From assembly GCF_025264665.1 (NCBI RefSeq), contig NZ_CP073697.1:3329501-3393500 (forward strand): a stretch of 64,000 nt of DNA, read 5' to 3'. This stretch comes from Edaphobacter flagellatus (GTDB taxonomy: Bacteria; Acidobacteriota; Terriglobia; Terriglobales; Acidobacteriaceae). The first letter of the stretch is position 1. Every line of letters begins with the position of its first letter. This document shows positions 51,992 through 60,059 of this stretch, piece after piece. Below the pieces are notes generated by a model. It was not told the origin of the DNA. It saw nothing but the letters and a program-made list of their open reading frames with translations, and did no database searches. Made by a program: the position numbers and the translations under genes.

Positions 51992-53545
51992 CTATTTCTT
52001 CTGTGGCGTGTCGATGAAGGCGAGATTATCGCGCAAGTCCAGACGTATGCGGGCTCGGCTCAAGCTTTCGGCGCCCAGGAATCCTCCAAAGTAAGTGGAC
52101 GACGACACGACCCACGAGTTGATAGGACGGATGACTTTACCGAACCGCATTGCATACTCCGCCCCACCCAGCAGTTTGGCAGCCTGCTTGTTAGAGTCGT
52201 CGTACTGCTTTACCGGAATCGCGTCCTTTGCAGTCTGGGTCGAGACCTGTTCGTGCGGCATATAGATATCAAGCAGGAACAGGCGGGTGTGGACGGGATC
52301 GATTTGCGTGGGAATCAGTGGCATTCCACCTTCATCATAGATGGACATCCAGTCGCTTAGTTCTTTCGGGCGAAAAGCAACCTGATTGGGCCAGGGGCCG
52401 GCATTGATCGATGCATGCTCCTGCGCATCCATCGTCACCTGGCTCCAGTGCGCTTTGATCTGATCTGGAACTGCCGGAAGTGGGTCCAGGGTCATCTCCA
52501 ATGCAGACAGGTCAAGTGTGGTTAGAAAATCGCCAAAGAAGGCCAGAGGGATTTCACCACCTCCGTAGTGATCTTCATTGTCGATGATGATTGGACAGTT
52601 GCGATACTCCAAATCTCCGATCTTCACGCTGGACGCTCGCACAAGATCTGTGTCCGAGCTCTCTTCTCCCAACCGCACGTGGCGGTAAAGCGGCGTCCAG
52701 TTGGACAAACCAACGTCCTTAGCCGCGGCGCGAGAGAGATAGATGGAATCTCCCAGGCCGAGAGACAATGTCTTCGCATGTCCGTTGATCTTTACGTCGA
52801 GCTCCACCGGCATACCAAACAGGCTCAGATTCGGATTGAGATTCGTAACCTCAAGATGGATAGGAACGCGTGCATGTGGATGAGGAGCAACCACGGTACA
52901 TCCATCGGCGAGGACGAGTTGTACCTGTTTCGCGTTGGCAACCCAGTGCGCCTTGCGCTCGGCCGCTTTGTCCGGGATACCCGAGGCGATCGACTGATAG
53001 GCTGCGGGCTGTTCGTCCGGCGGACGAGTCTCCGCCCAGATCTCGCGCACACGAAGAGGAGAAAGCTGATGCGCCATCCGCGCATGCTTCGCTGCCGCCT
53101 CGCCCTGCCCGGCTGCCAGCTCGATTCGCGCGGCCAGAGCCAGTGCGCGATAGTTGCAGGGGTCGAGGGACATTGCCTGTGAGACGGTCGTCATTGCGGT
53201 TGTCGCATCTCCGCGTATCCACTGAACTCCAGCCAGAGTGGAGAGAGCTATAGAATTCTGCGGATGCGCATGAAGCAGCCGGTTGGCATCTTCCGTGGCA
53301 TCGTCCAGATGCCCCCATGCAACAAGCGTCTCGATAGCCTTGGCTGCGGCATCGAGGTTGGATGGGTCTTTGTCGGTAAGTCCCTGAAACGCCCGGTGCG
53401 CGATGAAATATTCGTGCTTCATCACGGCGATCTCCGCGTCGGAGATCGACTCGTTATCTACGGTGCAGGTGTGGGATTGGGGAGAAGGAACACTCTGCGC
53501 GGCAGCAAATCCAGAGATCAGAAAGAGGAGGAAAGCAGTCTTCAT
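51992..53545 (-). CDS. Exported TPR and retropepsin-like protein with altered active sites
   Basis: 517 residues from the ATG at 53545 (other in-frame ATGs lie at 53551 and 53578). A signal peptide (MKTAFLLFLISGFAAAQ) is followed by TPR-like helices (about 30-160, AIVMKHEYFIAHRAFQGL-like and LDAAAKAIETLVAWGHLDDA). Then come two segments shaped like aspartic-protease (pepsin/retropepsin) lobes. In the first, the place of the DTG-S catalytic loop reads LGLGDSIYLSRAAAKDVGL, so the catalytic Asp position appears to be Gly. In the second, FLLDIYMPHEQVS keeps an Asp but lacks the TG. It is probably a non-catalytic or unusual member. Substrate or partner is unknown. Confidence 0.6.
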   Translation of the reverse strand: MKTAFLLFLISGFAAAQSVPSPQSHTCTVDNESISDAEIAVMKHEYFIAHRAFQGLTDKDPSNLDAAAKAIETLVAWGHLDDATEDANRLLHAHPQNSIALSTLAGVQWIRGDATTAMTTVSQAMSLDPCNYRALALAARIELAAGQGEAAAKHARMAHQLSPLRVREIWAETRPPDEQPAAYQSIASGIPDKAAERKAHWVANAKQVQLVLADGCTVVAPHPHARVPIHLEVTNLNPNLSLFGMPVELDVKINGHAKTLSLGLGDSIYLSRAAAKDVGLSNWTPLYRHVRLGEESSDTDLVRASSVKIGDLEYRNCPIIIDNEDHYGGGEIPLAFFGDFLTTLDLSALEMTLDPLPAVPDQIKAHWSQVTMDAQEHASINAGPWPNQVAFRPKELSDWMSIYDEGGMPLIPTQIDPVHTRLFLLDIYMPHEQVSTQTAKDAIPVKQYDDSNKQAAKLLGGAEYAMRFGKVIRPINSWVVSSSTYFGGFLGAESLSRARIRLDLRDNLAFIDTPQKK

Positions 53546-53590
53546 GGTCATTATCAGTCTGCAATCGTAGCCTGCCAAAGCCAGGATGAG

Positions 53591-54442
53591 CTATAGATAT
53601 TTCTCCAGGCGTCTCTTCATAAGCTTCACGGCTTCGCGGTTTTGGTCGATAAGCACGAAGGTGCGTTTGTGCCTGGCGGCGGCTACACCCGTGGTGCCGC
53701 TGCCTGCGAAGAAATCCAGTACGGTGTCGCCGGGATTGGAGTGCACCTTGACGATGCGTTCCAGGATGCCGAGGGGTTTCTGTGTGGCGTAGCCGGTCTT
53801 CTCCTTGCCGGTGGGGGAGACGATGGTGTGCCACCAGACGTCGGTGGGTGTTTTGCCGCGGGCGGCCTTCTCCTCGCCGACCAGAGTTGGGGCCATATAG
53901 GGGATGCGGTCACACTCGTCGAGATTGAAGGTGTAGCGCTTCGGGTCTTTCGTGTACCAGAGGATGTTGTCGTGCTTTGCTGGCCAGCGGCGTTTTGCGC
54001 GCGCGCCATAGTCGTAGGCCCAGATGATTTCGTTCTGAAAGCACTCGCGGCCAAAAATCTCGTCGAGCATCACCTTGCAGTAGTGCACCTCGCGATAGTC
54101 GATGTGGAAGAAGAGCGAGCCGGTCGCGGTAAGGATGCGGTGGGCTTCTTCCATGCGCGGGCGCAGGAAGCCGGTGAAGTCGTCGAAGCTGTCGCTGTAA
54201 CCTGCTCCTGCCCGTTTACCGGCGACAAGCTCGGTACGGTAACGCCGCCCACCGAAGCCGACACGGTCGCCTGCCTCGTCGCGTACGGTCTTCATCTGGG
54301 GACGCATCTGCCGCTTGCCTGTGTTGAAGGGAGGGTCGACGTAGATCAGCTCAGCCGATTCGTCTGGCAGAGTTCGCAAAAGCTTCAGGTTGTCGGCGAG
54401 AAGAATCCGGTTGCTGTCCTGGTTCATTCCGGTACAGTCCAT
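53591..54442 (-). CDS. Beta-class DNA methyltransferase (N6-adenine or N4-cytosine), orphan
   Basis: 283 residues; an ATG five codons later (54427) is also possible. The motif order is beta-class: motif IV YVDPPFNTGK near the N-terminus, and SAM-binding motif I DTVLDFFAGSGTTGVAA near the C-terminus. The target-recognition region lies between (GARAKRRWPAKHDNILWYTKDP). DPPF suits either N6-adenine or N4-cytosine methylation. No restriction endonuclease or specificity gene is adjacent, so it is likely a solitary methyltransferase used for regulation or an orphan of a lost system. It is 45 bases upstream of the TPR/retropepsin gene on the same strand. Confidence 0.9.
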   Translation of the reverse strand: MDCTGMNQDSNRILLADNLKLLRTLPDESAELIYVDPPFNTGKRQMRPQMKTVRDEAGDRVGFGGRRYRTELVAGKRAGAGYSDSFDDFTGFLRPRMEEAHRILTATGSLFFHIDYREVHYCKVMLDEIFGRECFQNEIIWAYDYGARAKRRWPAKHDNILWYTKDPKRYTFNLDECDRIPYMAPTLVGEEKAARGKTPTDVWWHTIVSPTGKEKTGYATQKPLGILERIVKVHSNPGDTVLDFFAGSGTTGVAAARHKRTFVLIDQNREAVKLMKRRLEKYL

Positions 54443-54529
54443 TCCTTTTTGTTTCCTTCTAACACGAACGCAGTGTTTGACGGGGACGACTATCCGTGTA
54501 TTGTTTTCTGCGGATAGATTTTTTTCGAA

Positions 54530-55360
54530 GTGGCAGCCAATAAGCTTATCTACGCCATGCTCTCAGATAAAGGCCGCGTCCGTCGGGCCAACGAGGACGC
54601 CTGCGCGGCTTCGCCTGTGTCTGGCGCCTTTGTTGTATGCGATGGCATGGGCGGAGCGGCAGGAGGCGAGATCGCCAGCCACCTGGCAGTCGAGACTTTT
54701 CTTGCGCATCTTGCTCCCAACGGAACGCCGCATACGCGTGTGCAGTCGCGCCTGAATTCGGCGGTTCAGGCGGCAAACGACGCAATCTACCGGCAGGCTC
54801 GGCATTCGCCGCATCTTTCCGGCATGGGGACGACGCTGGTCGGTCTACTGCATGCTCCGATTGTCGGAAAGGAAGAGCCAGAGGGCACGAAGCGCACGCC
54901 TCGCAATCATACGAATGCTCGTGCTACAGACCCGCCGACGATGTGGCTGGTGCATGTGGGAGACAGCCGATGTTATCTACGGCGTCGCGGGCAGCTTAAG
55001 CTGCTGACACGCGATCACTCCCTGGTCGAGGAGCAGGTACGAGCCGGACAGATCACGCCGGAACAGGCGGCGGAGTCACCGATGCGCAACCTCATTACGC
55101 GCGCTGTGGGTTCGCAGGTCACGGTTGAACCGGAGATTCACGGCTATCGTCCCCATGCCGGCGATCTGTATCTGCTGACCTCTGACGGGCTGACGCGGGA
55201 GCTGGAAGACGCCAGTATTGCGGAAGTTCTTGCAGGCATTCCAGAGAACCCGAAGAAGACCGATCTGCATGCAGCATGCAAGGCCCTGGTTGAAATGGCC
55301 AATAAGCATGGCGGTGAGGACAACATCACGGTCATGCTGGTCGCGGTGCATCCGGAGTAG
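54530..55360 (+). CDS. PP2C-family serine/threonine phosphatase (Stp/PphA-like)
   Basis: 276 residues from a GTG start. It removes phosphate from Ser/Thr residues with two Mg/Mn ions. Motifs are in order: SDKGRVRRANEDAC, FVVCDGMGGAAGGEIAS, GMGTTLVGL, HVGDSRCYLRRRGQLKLLTRDHSLVEEQV, LLTSDGLTREL and GGEDNITVML. A basic loop of about 25 residues (GKEEPEGTKRTPRNHTNARATDPP) is inserted before the HVGDS strand. No Hanks-type kinase gene lies next to it, unlike in many bacteria. It is cytoplasmic. Confidence 0.93.
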   Translation: MAANKLIYAMLSDKGRVRRANEDACAASPVSGAFVVCDGMGGAAGGEIASHLAVETFLAHLAPNGTPHTRVQSRLNSAVQAANDAIYRQARHSPHLSGMGTTLVGLLHAPIVGKEEPEGTKRTPRNHTNARATDPPTMWLVHVGDSRCYLRRRGQLKLLTRDHSLVEEQVRAGQITPEQAAESPMRNLITRAVGSQVTVEPEIHGYRPHAGDLYLLTSDGLTRELEDASIAEVLAGIPENPKKTDLHAACKALVEMANKHGGEDNITVMLVAVHPE

Positions 55361-55411
55361 CGGCCAGCCCGGTCGCGGCTGACTGGGGATAGCTGCTACA
55401 CTCGGCTGCGC

Positions 55412-56281
55412 ATGGAAGATACCGCAAAGTCGACGATCAAGACGATCGCAGTGCTTGGCGCAGGAACGATGGGTAACGGCATTGCCCATGTTGGAGCGCG
55501 TTCGGGATTCAACGTGATGTTGTGCGACCTGCAACAGGATTTTCTCGATCGCGGTCTCGCGACGATTGAAAAGAATCTGGCTCGCGAGGTTGCCAAGGAC
55601 AAGCTGACGAAAACGCAGGCGGAGGAAGCGCGAGGGCGTATTACGCCTACGCTCGACCGCGAGTCGCTGGCAGGCTGCGATTTTGCCATTGAGGCCGCGA
55701 CGGAGAGGTTTGAGATCAAGTCAGCCCTTTTCCGCGATCTGGACCGTATTATGCGGCCGGAGGTGATTCTGGCCTCGAACACCAGCTCCATCTCGATTAC
55801 GAAGCTGGCTGCGCAGACGAAACGGCCTGTGCAGGTGATCGGCATGCATTTCTTCAACCCCGTGCCGGTGATGCAGTTGGTTGAGGTGATTCGTGGCCTT
55901 GCGACATCGCAAGCGACCTTCGATACGGTGCAGGCGTTGGCGGTGGCATTCGGCAAGACTCCAGTTGAGGTGAATGACGCTGCGGGCTTTGTCTCGAACC
56001 GCGTGCTGATGCCGTTGATCAACGAAGCGGTCTTTGCCGTAATGGAAGGCGTCGCTACCCCGGAAGCGGTGGACAAGGTCTTCCAGCTCGGCATGGCGCA
56101 TCCGATGGGGCCGCTGACGCTAGCCGACTTCATCGGACTGGATGTCTGCCTGGACATCATGCGCGTGCTGGAAGAGGGGATTGGAGACCCGAAGTATCGT
56201 CCCTGTCCACTGCTGGTCCGCATGGTCGATGCCGGATGGCTGGGGCGCAAATCCGGCCGCGGGTTCTACACCTACAACTGA
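55412..56281 (+). CDS. hbd: 3-hydroxybutyryl-CoA / 3-hydroxyacyl-CoA dehydrogenase
   Basis: 289 residues, the size of single-function HBD/PaaH enzymes. NAD(H)-dependent oxidation of 3-hydroxyacyl-CoA is the expected reaction. The Rossmann motif is GAGTMGNGIAH (residues 16-26). The catalytic His lies in GMHFFNPVPVMQLVEVI, with Glu in that segment, and AAGFVSNRVLMPLINEA and GLDVCLDIMRVLEEG are typical. It acts in fatty-acid or butyrate/hydroxybutyrate metabolism. The MaoC-like hydratase at 57570 could act on the same acyl-CoA intermediates. TACACT at 55397-55402 is nine bases before the start. Confidence 0.92.
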   Translation: MEDTAKSTIKTIAVLGAGTMGNGIAHVGARSGFNVMLCDLQQDFLDRGLATIEKNLAREVAKDKLTKTQAEEARGRITPTLDRESLAGCDFAIEAATERFEIKSALFRDLDRIMRPEVILASNTSSISITKLAAQTKRPVQVIGMHFFNPVPVMQLVEVIRGLATSQATFDTVQALAVAFGKTPVEVNDAAGFVSNRVLMPLINEAVFAVMEGVATPEAVDKVFQLGMAHPMGPLTLADFIGLDVCLDIMRVLEEGIGDPKYRPCPLLVRMVDAGWLGRKSGRGFYTYN

Positions 56282-56368
56282 ATACAAGCGGGTTTGCCGT
56301 CCGGTTATTTCGGTAATCGCGGCGCAAGCTTCATGTAAACTGACCGTCAGTTCGATGGGGATCCTATT

Positions 56369-57463
56369 ATGCTGACCACCATCAAAACGCTTCTGGAGCA
56401 GATGCGGATCACTGATGCGGAGATCAGACAGCGCAAGGATCTGCTTTTTTTTACCTCGCATGACGCTGAGGTTTTGACTAAGTTTGCACCGATCATTGCG
56501 GAGAATATCGACACACTAGTCGAAGAGTTCTATCGGATCCAACTCGGCATTCCAGAGATTGCCCTGTTGATTGGGGATGCAGATACATTGACCCGGCTGC
56601 AGCGCGCTCAGCATAAGTACATAGTTGATCTGTTCTCTGGTGTGTACGACCTGGAATATGTCAACAATCGTCTGCGCGTTGGCCTGGTCCACAAACGCAT
56701 CGGCGTCGAGCCCAAGTTGTATCTGTCGGCGACGAAACTGCTAAAAGAGCTGTTGTTCGACCTCATCGGCAAACATAACTCTGTTCCTGAAACCACGCAA
56801 TCGATCTGCTCAGCACTGGATAAGCTACTGTATTTTGATGTGACTCTGATCGTCGAAACCTACATTCGCAGCCTGCTCACGGAAATCGAGATCGCGAAGG
56901 GAAAATCGGAACAATACGCACGCAATTTGGAAGAGCGTACGCGCCAGTTTGAGGAATTGGCACGAGTCGATCCGTTAACCGGCCTACTCAATCGCCGGTC
57001 GCTACCCGACATTCTCTCCCGTGAGCTTGTTGCCGCGCAACGCCGGTTGGAGATGATTTCGCTGGTCTACATCGATATTGACTACTTCAAACAAATTAAC
57101 GACGAGAGCGGTCACAAACGCGGTGACGAGGTGCTACAGGTCTTCGCCGAGGTTATCCGCGCCACCGCACGCGCTACCGATATCTGCTTCCGCATGGGTG
57201 GGGATGAGTTCTGTATTCTTATGCCGAATTGTAATGCGCGTAACGCAGAGACAATCTTCTGCACGCGCTTTCGAGAGCATCTGAACGAACGTCTGCCGAG
57301 CGTCGGAGCAAGTATCGGAGTGCACTCGACGGGTCCGGATAGCTATGTCACAGCAGCAACGCTAATCGAACATGCCGACGAGGCGATGCTTGCGGTGAAG
57401 CGAACCCGCAATGAGCCAAACGGCAAAGCGCAGCGTATGCAAGACAGCGCCGAGATCGCGTAA
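56369..57463 (+). CDS. Globin-coupled diguanylate cyclase
   Basis: 364 residues. Residues about 1-160 form a protoglobin-type sensor domain with the proximal haem ligand His108 (VGLVHKRIGVEPKLYL). A linking coiled coil (about 170-200) leads to a GGDEF domain. The active-site motif is intact, GGDEF at 277-281, as is RVDPLTGLLNRR. The inhibitory I-site RATD lies exactly five residues before GGDEF. It should make cyclic di-GMP from GTP in response to O2 or another haem ligand, like DosC/GReg proteins, with product inhibition. No EAL protein is next to it. A GATGGGGATCC stretch precedes the ATG as a weak ribosome binding site. Confidence 0.93.
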   Translation: MLTTIKTLLEQMRITDAEIRQRKDLLFFTSHDAEVLTKFAPIIAENIDTLVEEFYRIQLGIPEIALLIGDADTLTRLQRAQHKYIVDLFSGVYDLEYVNNRLRVGLVHKRIGVEPKLYLSATKLLKELLFDLIGKHNSVPETTQSICSALDKLLYFDVTLIVETYIRSLLTEIEIAKGKSEQYARNLEERTRQFEELARVDPLTGLLNRRSLPDILSRELVAAQRRLEMISLVYIDIDYFKQINDESGHKRGDEVLQVFAEVIRATARATDICFRMGGDEFCILMPNCNARNAETIFCTRFREHLNERLPSVGASIGVHSTGPDSYVTAATLIEHADEAMLAVKRTRNEPNGKAQRMQDSAEIA

Positions 57464-57569
57464 GAACCGCACGGAATAGAAACTCTGTAGAACCGGTAGG
57501 GCAACAACCGCTACACTTGAACGTCTGGCGCATCTCATAGTCGTATAGACCGCGACAGCAGGAGAATTC

Positions 57570-58031
57570 ATGGCGAAAGAGCTTTACTTTGAGGATTTCT
57601 ACGTAGGCCAGAAGATGAACTCGGTTGGCAGTGCGAAGGTGACAGCGGAGGAGATCAAAGAATTCGGCCAGAAGTATGATCCGCAGCCTTTCCATCTGGA
57701 CGAGGCGGCGGGCGAGGGGTCGTTCTTCAAGGGACTCGCTGCGTCGGGCTGGCTGACGGCAGCGATTGTGATGCGTCTGCGTGTGCAGTCCGTCCCCGTG
57801 GCCGGCGGCATGATTGGCGCCGGTGTGGAAGAGATGCGCTGGACGCAGCCGGTCCGTCCGGGCGATACGATACGCACCGAGATCGAGGTCGTCGGCGTTC
57901 GCCACTCCAACACGAGACCCGATTATGGTGTCGTCCGTACGCGCACACTGGCCTACAACCAGCGGAATGAGATCGTCCTGCGTTCTACGGTCAACTTTCT
58001 TGCGCCTCTGCGGCATCCTGTTGCCAAGTGA
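57570..58031 (+). CDS. MaoC-like (R)-enoyl-CoA hydratase family protein
   Basis: 153 residues, one hot-dog domain. The hydratase-2 motif is visible: FGQKYDPQPFHLDEAAGEGSFFKGLAASGWLTAA, with the catalytic Asp and His (YDPQPFH). An AGGAG ribosome binding site precedes the ATG. The family hydrates enoyl-CoA or dehydrates hydroxyacyl-CoA. It begins a short run with the 83-residue protein and the WalJ-like hydrolase. Confidence 0.88.
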   Translation: MAKELYFEDFYVGQKMNSVGSAKVTAEEIKEFGQKYDPQPFHLDEAAGEGSFFKGLAASGWLTAAIVMRLRVQSVPVAGGMIGAGVEEMRWTQPVRPGDTIRTEIEVVGVRHSNTRPDYGVVRTRTLAYNQRNEIVLRSTVNFLAPLRHPVAK

Positions 58032-58049
58032 CTGCCCTGTGACCGCCAA

Positions 58050-58301
58050 ATGACTCAGGGCGAACGGGAGTTCCTTAAGACGCAGATCGACGAAGTCGTG
58101 CTTCTGGAGACGACGAGCGGGCGGCGCATGCTCGCTCAGATCCTCATCGTCTTCGACGAGGGCGACACGCCGGACCTGTTCTGTCTTGAGGTGGAGGCGA
58201 CGCAAAGCGGATACGTCCAGAAGGGAACGACGGGGCACTCGATCCTGCTGTCGGAGATCGCGAGCGTTCATCGGCCGCGCACGGTGGGAGAATCAAGCTA
58301 G
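58050..58301 (+). CDS. Small conserved-looking protein, unknown function
   Basis: 83 residues, starting 18 bases after the MaoC gene. It looks like a compact beta-rich protein: EVVLLETTSGRRMLAQILIVFDEGDTPDLFCLEVEAT, then GHSILLSEIASVHRPR. The translation has a normal residue mix, and the spacing suggests real coding. I recognise no family. Confidence 0.55.
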   Translation: MTQGEREFLKTQIDEVVLLETTSGRRMLAQILIVFDEGDTPDLFCLEVEATQSGYVQKGTTGHSILLSEIASVHRPRTVGESS

Positions 58302-58346
58302 TTACGTTGCCCGAAAACCCACAGGCTAAGAGCGTATCGTAGACCC

Positions 58347-59348
58347 ATGCGGATGACAGTGCTCGCCTCGGGCTCCAAAGGCAATAGTGCGGTCATCTCT
58401 TCGGCGCGGACACGTGTGCTGGTGGATGCTGGTCTCTCGTGCCGTGAGCTATGTAAGCGCATGGCGGTTGCCGGTGAAGACCCTACAGCGCTCGATGCCA
58501 TCCTCATCACCCACGAGCATCAGGACCATGTTGCCGGGTTAGGCGTGCTGGCCCGCAAGCTGGGCATCCCCGTCTACTTTACGGAGTCCACACATCGTGC
58601 ATGGCTACGGATGGTGACGCCACGGAGGACGCTTTCGTATGCCGAATGGCTCGACCAGATGCAGCGAGAGAGAGAAGAGCGAGCGAACGCTGCTGCCACC
58701 GCGGCGGTTGCTACGCACACTGCTGAACCGGGCATCTGTGACAGCATGTCGGCAGCTGTCGAGGCAGCTTCAGAGACAGAGACTCTGGAAGACCCGGATG
58801 AGGCGGAGAGCCAGCAGCAGTCACGCGCGAAGCCCGATCCTGCCTTTCTGCCCTCCGTGGAATACTTCCACTCCGGTCGGCAGTTTTCGATAGGCGATAT
58901 CGAGATCACACCGTTTACGATTCCGCACGATGCAGCCGATCCCTGCGGTTTTGTCTTTGCCGCCGAGGGTGTGCGCATGGCGCTGGCTACCGATCTTGGC
59001 TATATGCCGCCGAACGTCAAGGCAGCACTGCGGCGGATCGATGTGCTGCTGCTGGAGTCGAATCACGACCTGGAGATGCTGAAGGATGGGCCGTATCCGT
59101 GGTCGGTCAAGCAGCGCGTGCTCTCGCGCGTCGGCCATCTTTCCAATATGGCGACGGCGGAGTTTCTGGAGCAGGACTATGACGGCACCGCCAGCTTTAT
59201 CGTGCTGGGGCACCTGTCGGAGTCGAACAACGCTCCGGAGTTGGCGCGCCTTGCGGCCGAGCAGGCACTTGCCGGGAGGCCAACACTGCTCGGTAATCGG
59301 ATTCTGCTGGCCGAACAGGCAGCGCCGATGGAGCCGATCTGCCTGTAA
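58347..59348 (+). CDS. WalJ/YycJ-like metallo-beta-lactamase-fold hydrolase
   Basis: 333 residues against about 265 for typical WalJ. Metal motif HEHQDH (His56, His58, Asp60, His61) lies in AILITHEHQDHVAGL, and the start MTVLASGSKGNSAVI is typical. Later ligand regions are FTIPHDAADPCGF, ATDLGYM and VLGHLSESNN. The excess length is an insertion of about 65 residues (roughly 105-170), rich in Glu, Ala and Ser and including a Cys. WalJ proteins are single-strand DNA exonuclease-like enzymes linked to chromosome-replication/cell-division coordination in Firmicutes. No walRK genes are nearby. Confidence 0.85.
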   Translation: MRMTVLASGSKGNSAVISSARTRVLVDAGLSCRELCKRMAVAGEDPTALDAILITHEHQDHVAGLGVLARKLGIPVYFTESTHRAWLRMVTPRRTLSYAEWLDQMQREREERANAAATAAVATHTAEPGICDSMSAAVEAASETETLEDPDEAESQQQSRAKPDPAFLPSVEYFHSGRQFSIGDIEITPFTIPHDAADPCGFVFAAEGVRMALATDLGYMPPNVKAALRRIDVLLLESNHDLEMLKDGPYPWSVKQRVLSRVGHLSNMATAEFLEQDYDGTASFIVLGHLSESNNAPELARLAAEQALAGRPTLLGNRILLAEQAAPMEPICL

Positions 59349-59457
59349 AGCATTGATTTAGCTGTTGCACTGATTTTGTTGCGATTTCCAGGCAGTTACC
59401 GAGTCAGGTCCTTTTAAGCGAATCTTTTGATTCGTTTGGGGTATCCAACAAGGTAGA

Positions 59458-59964
59458 ATGAAGTCTTACAGGACAATGAAAAAAGCAGCTTCAGGAAATA
59501 GCATCAGCCGCCGTGAGCGTTATGCCACCTGCACCGATCAGGTGGTGGGAGATATTCTCTCCGGCTGGCGCTATGACATCTCGGGCCTCTCGCCGGCAAT
59601 GCGCACGGATTATGAGCAGCACTTCTCGGAGTGCGGCTACTGCCGCCGCCGTCAGCGGATCGCCCGCACGATCGATGTGCTGCTGATCTCGGTCAGTACG
59701 CTTTCTATTGCTGCTTTCATGCTGGCAGCCGTTATTATCCACAGGCTCGAAGCGATTACGCATATCGGCAAGGTGTACCTGCACGTCAGTCAGGCTCATG
59801 CAGTTGCCATCTCGCTGGAGGCGGTTGCCGTGGCTGGCATTATCCTTTCGACGCTTCTCTGGGTCCTGGTTGCGATTGCGACTCCGCTTCCGGGCTTCCT
59901 GGGACAGATTGTCCAGCAGCGTATTCCTGCCGACCTTCGTGAGCGTTTCTCGAAGGCTGCGTGA
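59458..59964 (+). CDS. Membrane protein with N-terminal zinc-finger-like motif
   Basis: 168 residues from the ATG at 59458 (AAGGTAGA just upstream). A cytoplasmic part of about 75 residues contains HFSECGYCRRRQR, an H-x3-C-x2-C arrangement as in anti-sigma/ZAS-type zinc fingers, with an earlier Cys in ATCTDQVVG. Two membrane helices follow (about 77-98 and 119-140) and a basic tail. No sigma-factor gene is adjacent, so an anti-sigma role is only a possibility. TAGAAT at 59453-59458 overlaps the start codon. Confidence 0.6.
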   Translation: MKSYRTMKKAASGNSISRRERYATCTDQVVGDILSGWRYDISGLSPAMRTDYEQHFSECGYCRRRQRIARTIDVLLISVSTLSIAAFMLAAVIIHRLEAITHIGKVYLHVSQAHAVAISLEAVAVAGIILSTLLWVLVAIATPLPGFLGQIVQQRIPADLRERFSKAA

Positions 59965-60059
59965 TTCCTTCGGCCTTCTGATCTAAATTCAATTCTTGCA
60001 GTGATAACCACATAGGCGTTCGTGTGCGCGCCGCGAGTTTGATAGCGTAGAAGACGTCT

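Noticed and set aside
53642..54517. A 291-codon plus-strand frame opposite the DNA methyltransferase
   Set aside because: No motif and biased composition; the methyltransferase motifs are on the minus strand.
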